From contig NC_090744.1 in the NCBI RefSeq assembly GCF_036898095.1, positions 95,151,559-95,215,558 on the forward strand: 64,000 nucleotides of DNA, written 5' to 3'. Source of the stretch: Palaemon carinicauda. Lineage: Eukaryota > Arthropoda > Malacostraca > Decapoda > Palaemonidae. The position numbers and the translations under genes were made by a program. Shown here in pieces: positions 44,923 through 55,635 of this stretch. Position 1 is the first letter of the stretch, and every line of letters starts with the position of its first letter. A model generated the notes under the pieces. The model was not told where the DNA came from. It did no database searches and saw nothing but the letters and a program-made list of their open reading frames with translations.

Positions 44923-45785
44923 CCGGTGTGACGGTCTGAACAATCCCCCGGTCTCAGAATTCTCCTTGACATTATTGCGCATGCGCGGTTAACAGGGGAA
45001 TTCTGGGTACGTAGCAGACGTGTACTGGGAAATCCCCCGGTCTCATAGTTCCCCTTCCACTACATAGAGGGAGTTAACATACGTTATTTCAATATTTGTG
45101 CAACTGGATCGCTATTTATGAAACCATTTACTCTAAGATTGCGCCTTTACGCGTATCAGTTTTATTATATCACAAATTTAAAGAGAAGGTGATAAAAAAG
45201 ATATACACATATATGTACGTGTGTGTTTTCTTCCTTAAAGTAATGTATGTTACAAGGGGAAATCATTGACTGGAGCTTTGTTTTGGTAGCATTAAGTTTA
45301 ATCCACAATCGATCACTTGACAGCTTAAGAGTTAAACTGAATAACTTATCATGGACGGATAAGAGAGATATGTCCATGATACAACCCTTTGGTCTCAGCA
45401 ATCCCAGCATTCTAAATAGTGACTTGTACTTTTTTGTTTCTAATATTTTTTTCTAGATTTGAACACAGTTACCACAAAAAACTACAACATCATATGTACA
45501 TATAAAATGATGCGTATGCAGTATGTATGTATGTATATGCTTTCCAGTTGATAAATAAGTTACAATACGTTCGCATTTGTTTCTGAACTCTGTCATTCGC
45601 TGTGTTCGTCTTTCTGAGACGTCCATCGCGAGCAATAACACCCGGCGACAAGTTGTCGAATGGCACATGTTGAAGAAGCATGGATGGGGACATTTCAGAC
45701 TGGCCGGAAGTTAACAAAATGTTCGCGCATGCGCAGATTATCAAGGAGAGTTCTGAGACCGGGGATCGTTCAGACTGTCACACCG
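44923..45785. mobile_element. terminal-inverted-repeat element without transposase
   Basis: The left end CCGGTGTGACGGTCTGAAC (44923) and right end (complement CCGGTGTGACAGTCTGAAC, ending 45785) begin inverted repeats of about 75 bp. These share CCGGTCTCAGAA(T/C)TCTCCTTGA and GCGCATGCGC. A third partial copy, CCCCCGGTCTCATAGTTCCCCTT, lies in direct orientation at 45034-45056. The 863-bp body has no transposase-like frame. No clear target duplication is seen, so the superfamily is open. Confidence 0.75.
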
Positions 45786-46586
45786 GCACGTACTTGCTCA
45801 TAGAAGCTCCGGTAATTCACTGATTTCCATGATCCTTTCCTCCTTCTATCCCTCTACCTTGCAGGCCAGGTCACAGGTGAACAAAAAAAGCACTGTCCAA
45901 GCTTTTTCAGGAGAGGAAGAGCAAGGGGTAGCTGACTGGACCTGTAAGTCGCCTGATTCTTTCTCATTGCATGAGGCTGAAAACCAAAGTGGTGAACTTC
46001 CACCAAATGAGGGGCGGGGCTTCTCGTCCACAATCACCGCCTGTCGTTAACGAATTCAACGCCCATTTCAGCTTGTGGTGAAAATTTATTCACTATCTAT
46101 AGGATGAAAGGTTTGTATATGCATAAGAACAAAGGCAATGAATATTACTATAAGCATTTATAACTTTGTAATCATTTTAATTGGAAAAGGTTTTCCATGA
46201 CAAAAGTCAAATATTAGAGATTGACAGTAATACAATTTAAGTAAGATGTATGAACTCCCGTCATACACAACCTATATAACAACTGCATCAAAGAATAAAT
46301 TACTCAAGTTCAGACCTCCTAATTTTATCAAAATATCAATGTAAATCTTTACCAGTGTGCCATTATGATAAAATACTTAATGTACATTTAATAAAACCAA
46401 ATGAGTTCCAAGTCAGTTTGGTAAGTGAGGAAATTGGGTATCAAGTCCCTAATAAATATTGGCAAGTCCTCCTAGTTTGGGTTAGGGAAAAGGGAAGTTA
46501 GATATTAAGCAGAAAATAGCACAGGTAAACACCGACTAGTATTATTCATATTCTTATCAATTCAAAAAAGTTCACCATAGGCCCAC
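45786..46586. other. unannotated intronic stretch
   Basis: Upstream part of ATG9 intron 1 next to the donor site. No gene or repeat was recognised. Confidence 0.5.
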
Positions 46587-47210
46587 CTGGACTTCCATGA
46601 GGCGCTGCTGTACTTCTTCCCAAGTAATGTTACACAAATCCTGGTCTTGAATTCCCAGTGCATTGTTGAAGAACAACTTGACTTCCCGGTAGTGGCAGAG
46701 GGTGAATATCACATAAACGGTGCGAACTATCCAAATAATGGACGCTATTAGAATTATGAACACCAGAAGAGACGAAAAATTACCACGGATTTCGTCACGA
46801 CTATATATTGCATCACGGATGTGTATCTTCGAGGTGAAGTTCATTGGAACATTATGTGGCGTCTTGTTCCTGAAGAGTATGTCGTAATCGACGCAAGTAA
46901 ACAGAAATATCGAAAGCGCACACACGAAGGCATACTGTGCCAACTCCAACACGAACTGTAAAACCATGCACAACAAGCCGTTACCTTGGTGATACTGGTA
47001 AACTCGTTGGAAGAAAGTGTCTAAATCCTCTACGTGATTCCAGCTCGACTTGCAAGACTTTGGAACAACATGGAACACCATGCTCGAGTGCGTGTCAGGG
47101 GAGAGGTCATCCTCCCTCTCTCTGTCCAGGCTGACATTGGTGGCATCTTGGTCACCTTCATTGGTGTCATTTCCAAGGGGCTGGTAATTAGTTTGGAAAT
47201 TCTGAGACAT
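46587..47210 (-). CDS. ATG9: ATG9, coding exon 1 (N-terminal 208 residues)
   Basis: This is the N-terminus of the autophagy scramblase. The start is the ATG at 47210 (MSQNFQTNYQPL). The frame is open for seven more codons upstream, but only from a TTG. Tyr9 forms YQPL, a YxxΦ endocytic sorting signal placed as in human ATG9A, where a similar motif binds adaptor complexes. Then come SSWNHVEDLDTFFQRVYQYH (56-75), membrane segment 1 (about 79-106), the conserved CVDYDILF (106-113), membrane segment 2 (about 147-170), CHYREVKLFFNNAL and WEEVQQRLMEVQ at the splice site. The donor GTGGGC follows position 46587. A 5' UTR or further non-coding exon upstream is possible but not visible. Confidence 0.95.
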
Positions 47211-50200
47211 TTTAAAATCAACGTCGTTCAAACTGGGGGGCTAATCTAATCTACTTCATACGATGTGGTTTTCAGTTGACAGTACATTTTAGCATCCAGG
47301 CTAATGTAGCCTAACAATCTACTGTACAGCAAGATACAGTGAACAAACAAAAGTAGCTTTAGCCTACGGTCAGATGAAACAGAAATCTTGGGTTAATTAT
47401 TCTTCCACATCATTCTCAACACTATCAGCTAAATAAAACAGATCTTAACTACAAAAAGAAAAAAAAACTACTTGAGAACCACCAGTCACTTTTTTTTTTT
47501 TTACATTCTTCGTAGTTGCTTCCCACGATCAGCTGATTGGCCAAAACAATGAAAAGACAACGTCTATTACAGTTTCTCTCCTCTCGTTGACTTCCTGCCT
47601 ACACCTAAGCAGCCTCTGTCCGTGTGTTTTCTCTCTTCACATCTTGACACACATCACTACCAAACTGAGACAGGTTCCTTCGCAAATCCTCCAATGTACA
47701 TCGAAGTAACTACGTCTGATGATTTCACGCATTGCGACTCATTCTTCACTCTTCGGACTTCGCAATCCCTCTGGCCAATCTCACTCGGTATAAATACGTA
47801 TCGAGTCTTGGATATGAACTAGTTCTTTGTTCCTTATTTCTGATTATTTTCTAACCATGATGGCCATTTCCAGTTTAAATATTGGTTCATCTTAAAATAT
47901 AGTATAAGATCATGTCTATAAATATATTAATGCAGTCTTTCTTATGCTTTTCAGGGACAAATTATTAGGGAATTTTTCTTATTAGGTGGTTTGGCATTTC
48001 ACTCCACTACTTGACCTGGATCTATCTTCAGAAATGAACAGAAAGGTATGTCATTTTACAAAAAACATTAAAAGCAGCGCAAAAGAATTTAATCAAACAC
48101 CTTTAAGTAATTCAGTTATTATTGGTAGAAGAAAGAAAAAATATTCACAATCTGGATACTGAATAGCATTCAATCTAATGAAAGTGTTCAATCATTATTT
48201 TCAAGTTATGTTAGCATGTTGATGTAAGCAAATACCATAGATATCTATGATGAAATGCAATTTATGGGGAAATAATTTCAAAATAAGGCCTGGTGTGAAA
48301 TGATTATAGATTTTTAACTATGAAATCGTTGCTATCTTATTACTAATTTAAAAGAAAAAAAACAGACTCCCTCTTCTTCCCTGGAGGGATAGGATAAAAG
48401 GAGGAAAGGGGGGGGGGGAGATCGGGTGCGGCTGTGTTATCCAAACGAAAGGGGTAAGCATTAAGTGACAGAGTAGTTTCGTTTTGTATGTTTCCTATTC
48501 GACCATTCCGCTAAATCTATAATTTAATTTTTGTGAAAATTAAAGTTAAAATACACGATTAAATAGAATTGACGCTTCGTTTTATATGAGTTCCTTTGTC
48601 TTTAATCTCCCACTTCATAGCATTGACAGATGAGATTTAGTAACATGTGTTCCACAACTATAACATCTGTTATATTATACTATGCAGTGTGCACGAATTG
48701 AGGGTTACGAAACACCTGAGACTAAAGACTGCCAATGCTAGAAAATCAGTATAGTAAATGTAGTTTCAAAGTGTTCATTTATTCTAAATCATTTACACTA
48801 TCGTCAGAAGGTTTCTTTTTTAATACAAGATGCAAGAACAACAATAAAAGGGAAACATATGTTCGGGAAAGTAAAAGTACATTGGCAGGGATTAACCTAG
48901 AATATGCACTGGCCATTTGGCCTATTGTTGTCCCGGGCTCTTGGTCTGAACAGCCTGCTGTGATTTATCAGTGGGGAGATTTAAACATTTGTTTAGTTAC
49001 CAAGTTAGCATCATTGTTTTTCTTCATCGATTTAATATGAAGCACGCGATCAGTGACTACCTTTATCAAATTGTTTATAATTAAGGAAATTTGGTTGTGG
49101 AAGTGTATTTGATCATATTTTCCTGTCTATCAATAATTCGATTATGGTTAGGTATTTTTCATATTATCATTTCAGCGAAGAGCTGGTTGTTAAACACATT
49201 AAACTATGACTTCCAAAACAAAGGGTTGTTTGTTTTTCCTCTTCTGTCGTAGTTAGATTCAAGGTCTTAAATTATTACTAAAGCCTTGGTTGGTAATAGG
49301 CCTACTGACCTTTCAAATATAACCAGTAGGCCTACTAATTGTGATATGCCTGCTTATAGTTACAGGAAACCATGTTCTTTATTATAGTAGTTTTGAAATA
49401 AAATTTGACAAAGGTGACGCGAACGATTTCATGAAATAGATCCTTTTTAAGTTTAACAAAGGATAAATTTAAATACATCACAATGTGTTTACTTAAATAA
49501 ATGTTGCTAATACTACAATTTATGAAGATTGTCCTGAAGAAACATTTATAAAGATGACTCCTCTCCTTTTGCATAAGATTTTAAGATTGTTTCTGAAACC
49601 CGGGACAAGTCATGCGAGTCTCGTGGGAGTAATGTGTCATCGTCTGTTAGTTGGCCAATGTTTACACCAACCCTCGTAATTCCTTTTACACCATGTTGGG
49701 ACAATACAGCATCTTCGATAAACAACCCCTTAATTATTCCCAAATAAGAACAAAAAATAGAATAAACTATTAAAAATAAAAAAAAAATAAACAAAATCTA
49801 GATAGATAATTAAAACTGTTACCTGAAGTCTCTTCATTTACCTACAGAGGTACAGAATAGGAATTTTGGAAATTAAGGTAAATTGTGTGTGAGGCTGGCG
49901 AACGGTACAAAGCAGAATCGTCATTGTTTGATAACGCAATTGGGCTATAGGTGGACGTGGGCGTGGGCTGAAGCGTTCCGATGACGTCATTAGTCTAGCG
50001 AGCCAAGATAAACAATGTCCGGACAACCTGAACTGAGGAAAACAAGTGTGAGACCCTTAATTTAAAACGCAATTCATATCTTCTGTCTTGTAAGATTTTT
50101 ACAAACATGCGTAGATATATTAATCATTAACACCAGGTACAACCTGAATATTATTTTTTATTTGCAGCCTTCGAAACAAACATAGGCTAATATTATCGTT

Positions 50201-50313
50201 AGATCTGCTTCTTTCCCACCGTTTAGCTTCAAGGTTTCAAGTACATTCATGAATGGCAGAGACAAAGGACAGTGACAGTGCCTTAGCTAGCGTGATAATA
50301 CCCCTGAGATTAA

Positions 50314-50317
<4 letters not shown>
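47211..50317. other. upstream flank of ATG9, no other gene recognised
   Basis: The ATG9 promoter should lie in the first part. No element is convincing; a TATAAATAC at 47788-47796 is on the plus strand and thus opposite to ATG9. A T-run (47491-47502) and a G-run (48408-48417) occur. The rest, to 50317, is AT-rich with only short frames. Confidence 0.45.

Positions 50318-50403
<86 letters not shown>
50318..50403. repeat. (TA)n microsatellite
   Basis: About 43 near-perfect TA units. It is the 3' tail of the tRNA-like SINE to its right, read on the minus strand. Confidence 0.95.
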
Positions 50404-50407
<4 letters not shown>

Positions 50408-50636
50408 GGTAAACGCCAAGCCCCTCTCTGCCTAAGCTTGGACCAGGGAGGGCCAGGCAATGGCTGTTCGTGACTCAGCAAGTAGACCTATAGGCTCCCC
50501 CAATACCCATCCGTAGGTCACAGAGATGGTGAGGTTTCAGACGCTACAAGAAGCTATCGATCTCGAGTAGGACTCGAATCCGAGTCCCGCAGATTGCTTA
50601 GCAGGGACGTTGTTATCAATCTACCACAACCCTACA
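50404..50636 (-). repeat. tRNA-like SINE with (TA)n tail
   Basis: On the minus strand GTTGTGGTAGATTGATAACA at about 50632 resembles a pol III A box region. GGATTCGAGTCCTACTCGAG at about 50580 contains a good B box (GATTCGAGTCC), at tRNA-like spacing. About 150 bp of tRNA-unrelated body follows (GCCTGGCCCTCCCTGGTCCA), ending at the (TA)n tract. I recall similar repeats from decapod genomes. It is a SINE, not a tRNA gene: no closed acceptor stem is present. Confidence 0.75.
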
Positions 50637-51240
50637 TTAAGGGGTCGGTTGCCTGATGCGCCTTCTAATAGCATCAAGCATGGTTTATAATTTGGTAGAG
50701 GGTTCTTACGAAGACTTGTCCTTGTAATCAACCACAATTATTGGTAGTGGGCCTAAACTTTGAGGAAATACAGTAGTTCAATTGCAAGACAGCAGATGTC
50801 CTTTCAGTTGCTTTATACGACACGCAGGGCGTATGGTGGTAGCCTAGTATTCTTACACACCTGCCACAGGACAAAAAAATAATAGGCCTACCGCTAAACC
50901 CATCTAAATTAGATATCTTGACAAAACATATTCTATTGCCAACTCTATTAATTCATATACGTGCCGGAATTGCGGATGGATGTATGTGTTTATGTATTTT
51001 AAGAACTAGACTATCTCAGAAACTTATGCCCCATGTATCATGTATTGTGAATTTCTTAGTGTTATCTGTAGAATGTTTGATTCACGATAAGAGCTCGCGT
51101 GGGAATATGAATGCTCAACTACAACAGATAAACTGCCAAGAGAGATGTACACGATATGTTGAATTTTGTTTAATTACCACCTTCTTGAATTTTCGAAACG
51201 TAAAATGATGGAACTCTACATGAAAATAAATGAGATATAG
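50637..51240. other. unannotated repeat-like stretch
   Basis: 50637-50880 contains phrases such as CAGATGTCCTTTCAGTTGC and ACACCTGCCACAGGACA that look like another dispersed repeat abutting the SINE. No gene was seen to 51240. Confidence 0.4.
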
Positions 51241-51900
51241 TATTATTATTATTATTATTATTACTTGCTAAGCTACAACCCTAGTTGGAAAAGCAGGATG
51301 CTATAGGCCCAGAGGCCCCAACAGGGAAAGTAGCTCAGTGAGGAAAGGAAACAAGGAAAATAAAATATTTCAGGAAGAGTAACAACATTGAAATAAATAT
51401 TTCCTGTATAAACTATAAAAACTTTAACAAAACAATAGGAAAAGAAATAAGATAGAAGAGTGTGCTTGAGTGTACCCTCAAGCAAGAGAACTCTAAACCA
51501 AGGCAGTGGAAGACCATGGTACAGAGGTTATGGCACTACCCAAGACTAGAGAACAATGGTTTGATTTTGGAGTGTCCTTCTCCTAGAAGAGCTGCTTACC
51601 ATAGCTAAAGAGTCTCTTCTACCCTTACCAAGAGAAAAGTGGCCACTGAACAATTACAGTGCAGTAACCCCTTGAGTGAAGAAGAATTATTTGGTAATCT
51701 GTGTTGTCAGGTGTATGAGGACAGAGGAGAATATGTAAAGAATAGGCCAGACTATTCAGTGTGTATGTAGGCAAAAGGGAAAATGAACCGTAACCAGAGA
51801 GAAGGATCCAGTGTAGTACTGTCTGGCCAGTCAAAAGACCCCATAACTCTCTAGCAGTAGTATCTCAACGGGTGGCTGGTGCCTTGGCCAACCTACTACC
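51241..51900 (-). repeat. non-autonomous (TAA)n-tailed repeat, full length, copy 6
   Basis: Full-length copy in minus orientation. The (TTA)n tract at 51241-51262 is the tail. The right end at 51900 is the complement of GGTAGTAGGTTGGCC, and the 5' hairpin arms are intact. Confidence 0.9.
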
Positions 51901-52592
51901 TATGTATAGTACATAAATAGCTCATTATAATAAATGGAAAATAGTTATATGTAGTTTACAATAAAACTTTAAATTGATTTGAATGATGAGAAATAAATAA
52001 AGAAAATATAAACCCAGTACCGAAGACAAGTGTATCTTATATAATAAGACTGACAATGAAAAGAATGCTAAGGCGCTAGGCCTACTTTCATTTTCATTTA
52101 TTTAATCCTAACGGATATTCAAGGTGATGTAAACGTTGGACACCTTCACTGAACTACGGTTTATTTAGTTGGCAAAATGATTTTAAACCTACCAATGTAA
52201 TACACGGTCACCGAGATAGACATTTCTTATTGCGTCTCAGGGGTTTTGTCCCTTGGAATCTGTATCCCAGACACGTGGTATACTAGGTATCGTGTCCTCT
52301 AGGGTATCAACCCCTGAGAATTTGGCTTGGGAGAATGTTTTCTTCTGGGTTCACTGGTATCAACCTCAATAATGTGTAAAATACGAATATTTCTCCCACT
52401 TCGATTAATATAATTAGCCTAGTTATGATACCACAGACGTCTTGTTTTATGAAGTTTACTTATAGCAATATCAAATTGAAGGTTACATAAAATTAATACA
52501 TTTGACGGAACAGCAAAGATTTCACAAATGCAACGCATTCTCATAAATATATTTCTTCTGACAATCAGCTGATTATGTGGATATAGCTTAGA
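51901..52592. other. unannotated stretch
   Basis: AT-rich, no gene recognised. It separates two oppositely oriented full-length copies of the non-autonomous repeat. Confidence 0.5.
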
Positions 52593-53263
52593 GGTAGTAG
52601 GTTGGCCACGGCACCAGCCGCCCGTTGAGATACTACCACTAGAGAGTTGTGGGGTCCTTTGACTGGCCAGACAGTACTACATTGGATCTTTCTCTCTGGT
52701 TACAGTTCTTTCCCTTTGCCTACACAGGCACCAAATAGTCTGGCCTATTCTTTACAGATTCCCTTCTGTCCTCATACACCTAACACTGAGATTACCAAAC
52801 AATTCTTCTTCTCCCAAGGGGTTAACTACTGCACTTTAATTGTTCAGTGGTCACTTTCCTCTTGGTAAGGGTAGAAGAGACTCTTTAGCTATGGTATATA
52901 AGCAGCTCTTCTAGGAGAAGGACACTCCAAAATCAAACCATTGTTCTCTAGTCTTGGGTAGTGACATAGCCTCTGTACCATGGTCTTCCACTATCTTGGG
53001 TTAGAGTTCTCTTGCTTGAGGGTACACTCCGGCACACTGTTCTATCTAGTTCCTCTTCCTCTTGTTTTGTTGAAGTTTTTATAGTTACATTGGAAATATG
53101 TATTTCAATGTTTTTACTGTTCTTAAAATATTTTATTTTTCCTTGTTTCCTTTCCTCACTGGGCTATTTTCCCTGTTGGGGCCCCTGGGCTTATATATAG
53201 CATCCTGCTTTTCCAATTAGGGTTGTATCTTAGCATTTGATAATAATAATAATAATAATAATA
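52593..53263 (+). repeat. non-autonomous (TAA)n-tailed repeat, full length, copy 7
   Basis: It begins GGTAGTAGGTTGGCCACGGC with the hairpin partner TACTACC, and ends in the shared tail and (TAA)n at 53240-53263. A MITE is inserted in the tail directly after. Confidence 0.9.
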
Positions 53264-53455
53264 CTCAATTTTTTCTTTTTAATGAGGCGCATTTGCACAG
53301 ACTCGCAGCGGTGCCCCTTTAGCTCGGAAAAGTTTCCTGCTATCTGATTGGTTAGAATTATCTTGTACAACCAATCACCGATCAGGAAACTTTTCCGAGC
53401 GAATAGGGCACCCTTGCGAGTCTGTGCAAATCTGTCTCACTAAAAATAATTGACT
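53264..53455. mobile_element. palindromic MITE
   Basis: Two arms of about 90 bp are inverted copies of each other. They share ATTTGCACAGACTCGCA, GCTCGGAAAAGTTTCCTG and TGATTGGTT, and close around a short centre near 53360. Flanking TA-rich sequence is compatible with a TA target duplication. There is no coding capacity. It lies in the (TAA)n tail of the preceding repeat. Confidence 0.85.
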
Positions 53456-53490
53456 ATAGTGTTATATTATCAAGATATCACTTCCATGGA

Positions 53491-53793
53491 GTAAAAGAGA
53501 CTCTAGTTATGGTAAGCAGCTCTTCTAGTAGGACACTCCAAAATCAAACCACTGTTCTCCAATCTTGGTTAGTGCCATAGCCTCAGTACCATGGTCTTCC
53601 ACTGTCCTGGGTTAGACTTCTCTTGCTTGAGGGTACACTCGAGCACTCTATTCTATCTTATTTCTCTTCCTCTTGTTATTTTGAAGTTTTTATAGTTTAT
53701 GTACGAAAGATTTGTTTTAATGTTGTTATTGTTCATATACTTCTCTTATATATACTTTATTTCTTGATATCCTTTCCTCACTGGGCTATTTTG
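53491..53793 (+). repeat. non-autonomous repeat, internal fragment, copy 8
   Basis: It runs from AAGAGACTCTAGTTATGGTA to CTCACTGGGCTATTTT and lacks both the 5' hairpin and the 3' tail. Loss of the tail is unusual for the family and implies a later deletion. Confidence 0.8.
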
Positions 53794-54686
53794 CTGATAG
53801 AGCCATCATGGCTGATGGAGTGGTAACACGGGACAAATTAAATGTCTACCTCAGTCCACAAGTTTTATATATTTTTGTGCGTTTTCCGTGACTTTCTTAG
53901 ACGCTGAAATGTTTATCAAGAACACAGACAAATCCAGACATGACAGGCCAAGGAGGCTGCTGCCGATGACCTTTGGTTACATAGCAGCCTAATCTGCCAT
54001 ACCAGAACCTCGACATGAGGATGGCCCCATTGCCCAGTCCAAACCTCTTGCCATCGTGAACCTTAACAAGTCCGACCACTTTTAGATGTTTCTCAAAGGT
54101 CTTACCGTCTCCTGTTCTTACTCTGGCCAGCATCAGTGTGCAAGAAATATGCAGAAGTAATCTGGCCCGGTAAAGTTGAAGCGTGTGGAAGAAGCCAAGC
54201 ACAGCATTTACCCATTCACCATATCAGGATGGCAAGGTCCCCGGTGTTTGCAAGATTTGGACGTTTGTCAGCTGTAAACGCTCATTTTCCAAAATTAAGG
54301 AAGGAAATACGTGAAGGGAAGTATAAAGAACTACAGGTCCTCAATTTACAAACTTAATTGGTTCCAAGATGCTGTTTGTAAGTCCAATTTGGTAATTTTT
54401 GGCTTAGTGATGTCTATGATTCAAATCTGATAGCAGCATAAGCATGGTATTTATTTAACATCTAGGAAACTAGCTGGTTTCTAGTTTTAGGCATTGCTTA
54501 TGTTAATCCTTCAGGTCTTGGGAACTTATCGGTCTTTAAATAGAGTATTGTTTTAATTCCTCACATAATTTTTACTAACAGTTGATAAAAGAATTTCCAT
54601 TTAATCAATCAGTCAATTAATGGAAGCTTGTTTCCATCTCAACCCGTATGATAAGGTCAACTGTGTTTGTTTTCTTGAAACTACCT
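53794..54686. other. stretch with an unidentified open frame
   Basis: A minus-strand frame at 53897-54232 (about 110 codons without a stop, no ATG at its start) includes RVRTGDGKTFEKHLKVVGLV and KRFGLGNGAILMSRFWYGR. It looks protein-like but I do not recognise it. It could be a fragment of an unknown repeat or a processed pseudogene. Confidence 0.3.
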
Positions 54687-54872
54687 GATTTCTCTTCCTT
54701 TTGTTTTGTTAAAGTTTTTATAGTTTATGTAGGAAATGTTTATTTTAATGGTGTTACTGTTCTTAAAATATTTTGTTTATTCTTGTTCCCTTTCCTCACT
54801 GGGCTATTTTCCCTGTTGGGCCCCTTGGCTTATAGCATATCCTGCTTTTCCAACTAGGGTTGTAGCTTAGCA

Positions 54873-54950
<78 letters not shown>
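54687..54950 (+). repeat. non-autonomous repeat, 3' fragment with long (TAA)n, copy 9
   Basis: Only the last 190 bp plus an approximately 75-bp (TAA)n tract. Because this part is shared with the LINE, the copy could derive from either. Confidence 0.8.
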
Positions 54951-54951
<1 letters not shown>

Positions 54952-54995
54952 GGATTACAGCATCGTACTTTTCCAACAAGGACTGTAGCTTAGGA

Positions 54996-55076
<81 letters not shown>
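54951..55076 (+). repeat. tandem partial tail unit with second (TAA)n
   Basis: The end of the repeat (ACTTTTCCAACAAGGACTGTAG) and another (TAA)n tract follow directly after the first, as if the tail end were duplicated or a second very short copy inserted at the first tail. Confidence 0.75.
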
Positions 55077-55077
<1 letters not shown>

Positions 55078-55635
55078 GATGGGTTCGAACCTCAAACACG
55101 TAAGAAGATTGTTTGAATTTTGATCTTATGCCAGCATAGGTGGCCAGTAAAGACAGTTAAGGCGTGTCTTAATGTTTCAAAGGGTATAAATTACCAGGTG
55201 TGGACTTCAGGACTTACTAAACAAGCTGAGGCGACGCTAGAAAGAAACTAACAATTTTCAGTCTAAAGAGTAAGTGTTAGTACAGCTACAAATTTAAATT
55301 ATGTATAAACAATTACACGTCTATGATGAATGTAAATATTGGGTTATATAGATTCATTCTATGAGTTGTAGTTAATCTTTTAATAATAAATATCCAAAAG
55401 TCTCGTTCTCACAAAATACGTTCCTTCACTTCCAACTTCGTATTAATGAAGTGATCAATAGTACCACGCTTTCATGTTTATACCTTGAATAGTAGCTTAC
55501 ACCGTGAACAATGAATCGTTGACATTCCAGAAAACTTTAAATAAATAAATCAATCAATACACAAAGGCTTTGCTCTTGTACGACTATTATCTCTGGCGTT
55601 ATTCTTAACTGTTGATTTCACTGATATCATCATCA
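55077..55635. other. unannotated stretch
   Basis: AT-rich, no gene recognised. Confidence 0.5.

Larger units (their letters stand above)
26074..46586 (-). other. ATG9 intron 1, about 20.5 kb, mostly transposons
   Basis: Donor CAG|GTGGGC at 46587/46586 and acceptor ATTTGTAG|GTT at 26074/26073 give a phase-0 GT-AG intron. It contains an RTE-like LINE fragment, three DIRS elements in a row, a DIRS RT remnant and a terminal-inverted-repeat element. By my boundaries these fill close to nine tenths of it. Plain stretches are 26074-26400, 27442-28298, 44771-44922 and 45786-46586. Confidence 0.9.

Noticed and set aside
47211..47231. ATG9 start seven codons upstream at a TTG
   Set aside because: The ATG at 47210 gives an N-terminus like that of human ATG9A, with the YxxΦ motif at the same position.
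47785..47800. TATAAATAC as the ATG9 promoter
   Set aside because: It is on the opposite strand and about 580 bp upstream; nothing links it to ATG9, and AT-rich sequence gives many chance matches.
50560..50636. A functional tRNA gene
   Set aside because: Only box A/B-like sequences are present; no closed acceptor stem, and the unit continues into a SINE body and (TA)n tail.
54855..55099. Poly-Leu open frame on the minus strand
   Set aside because: It is a translation of two (TAA)n tracts.
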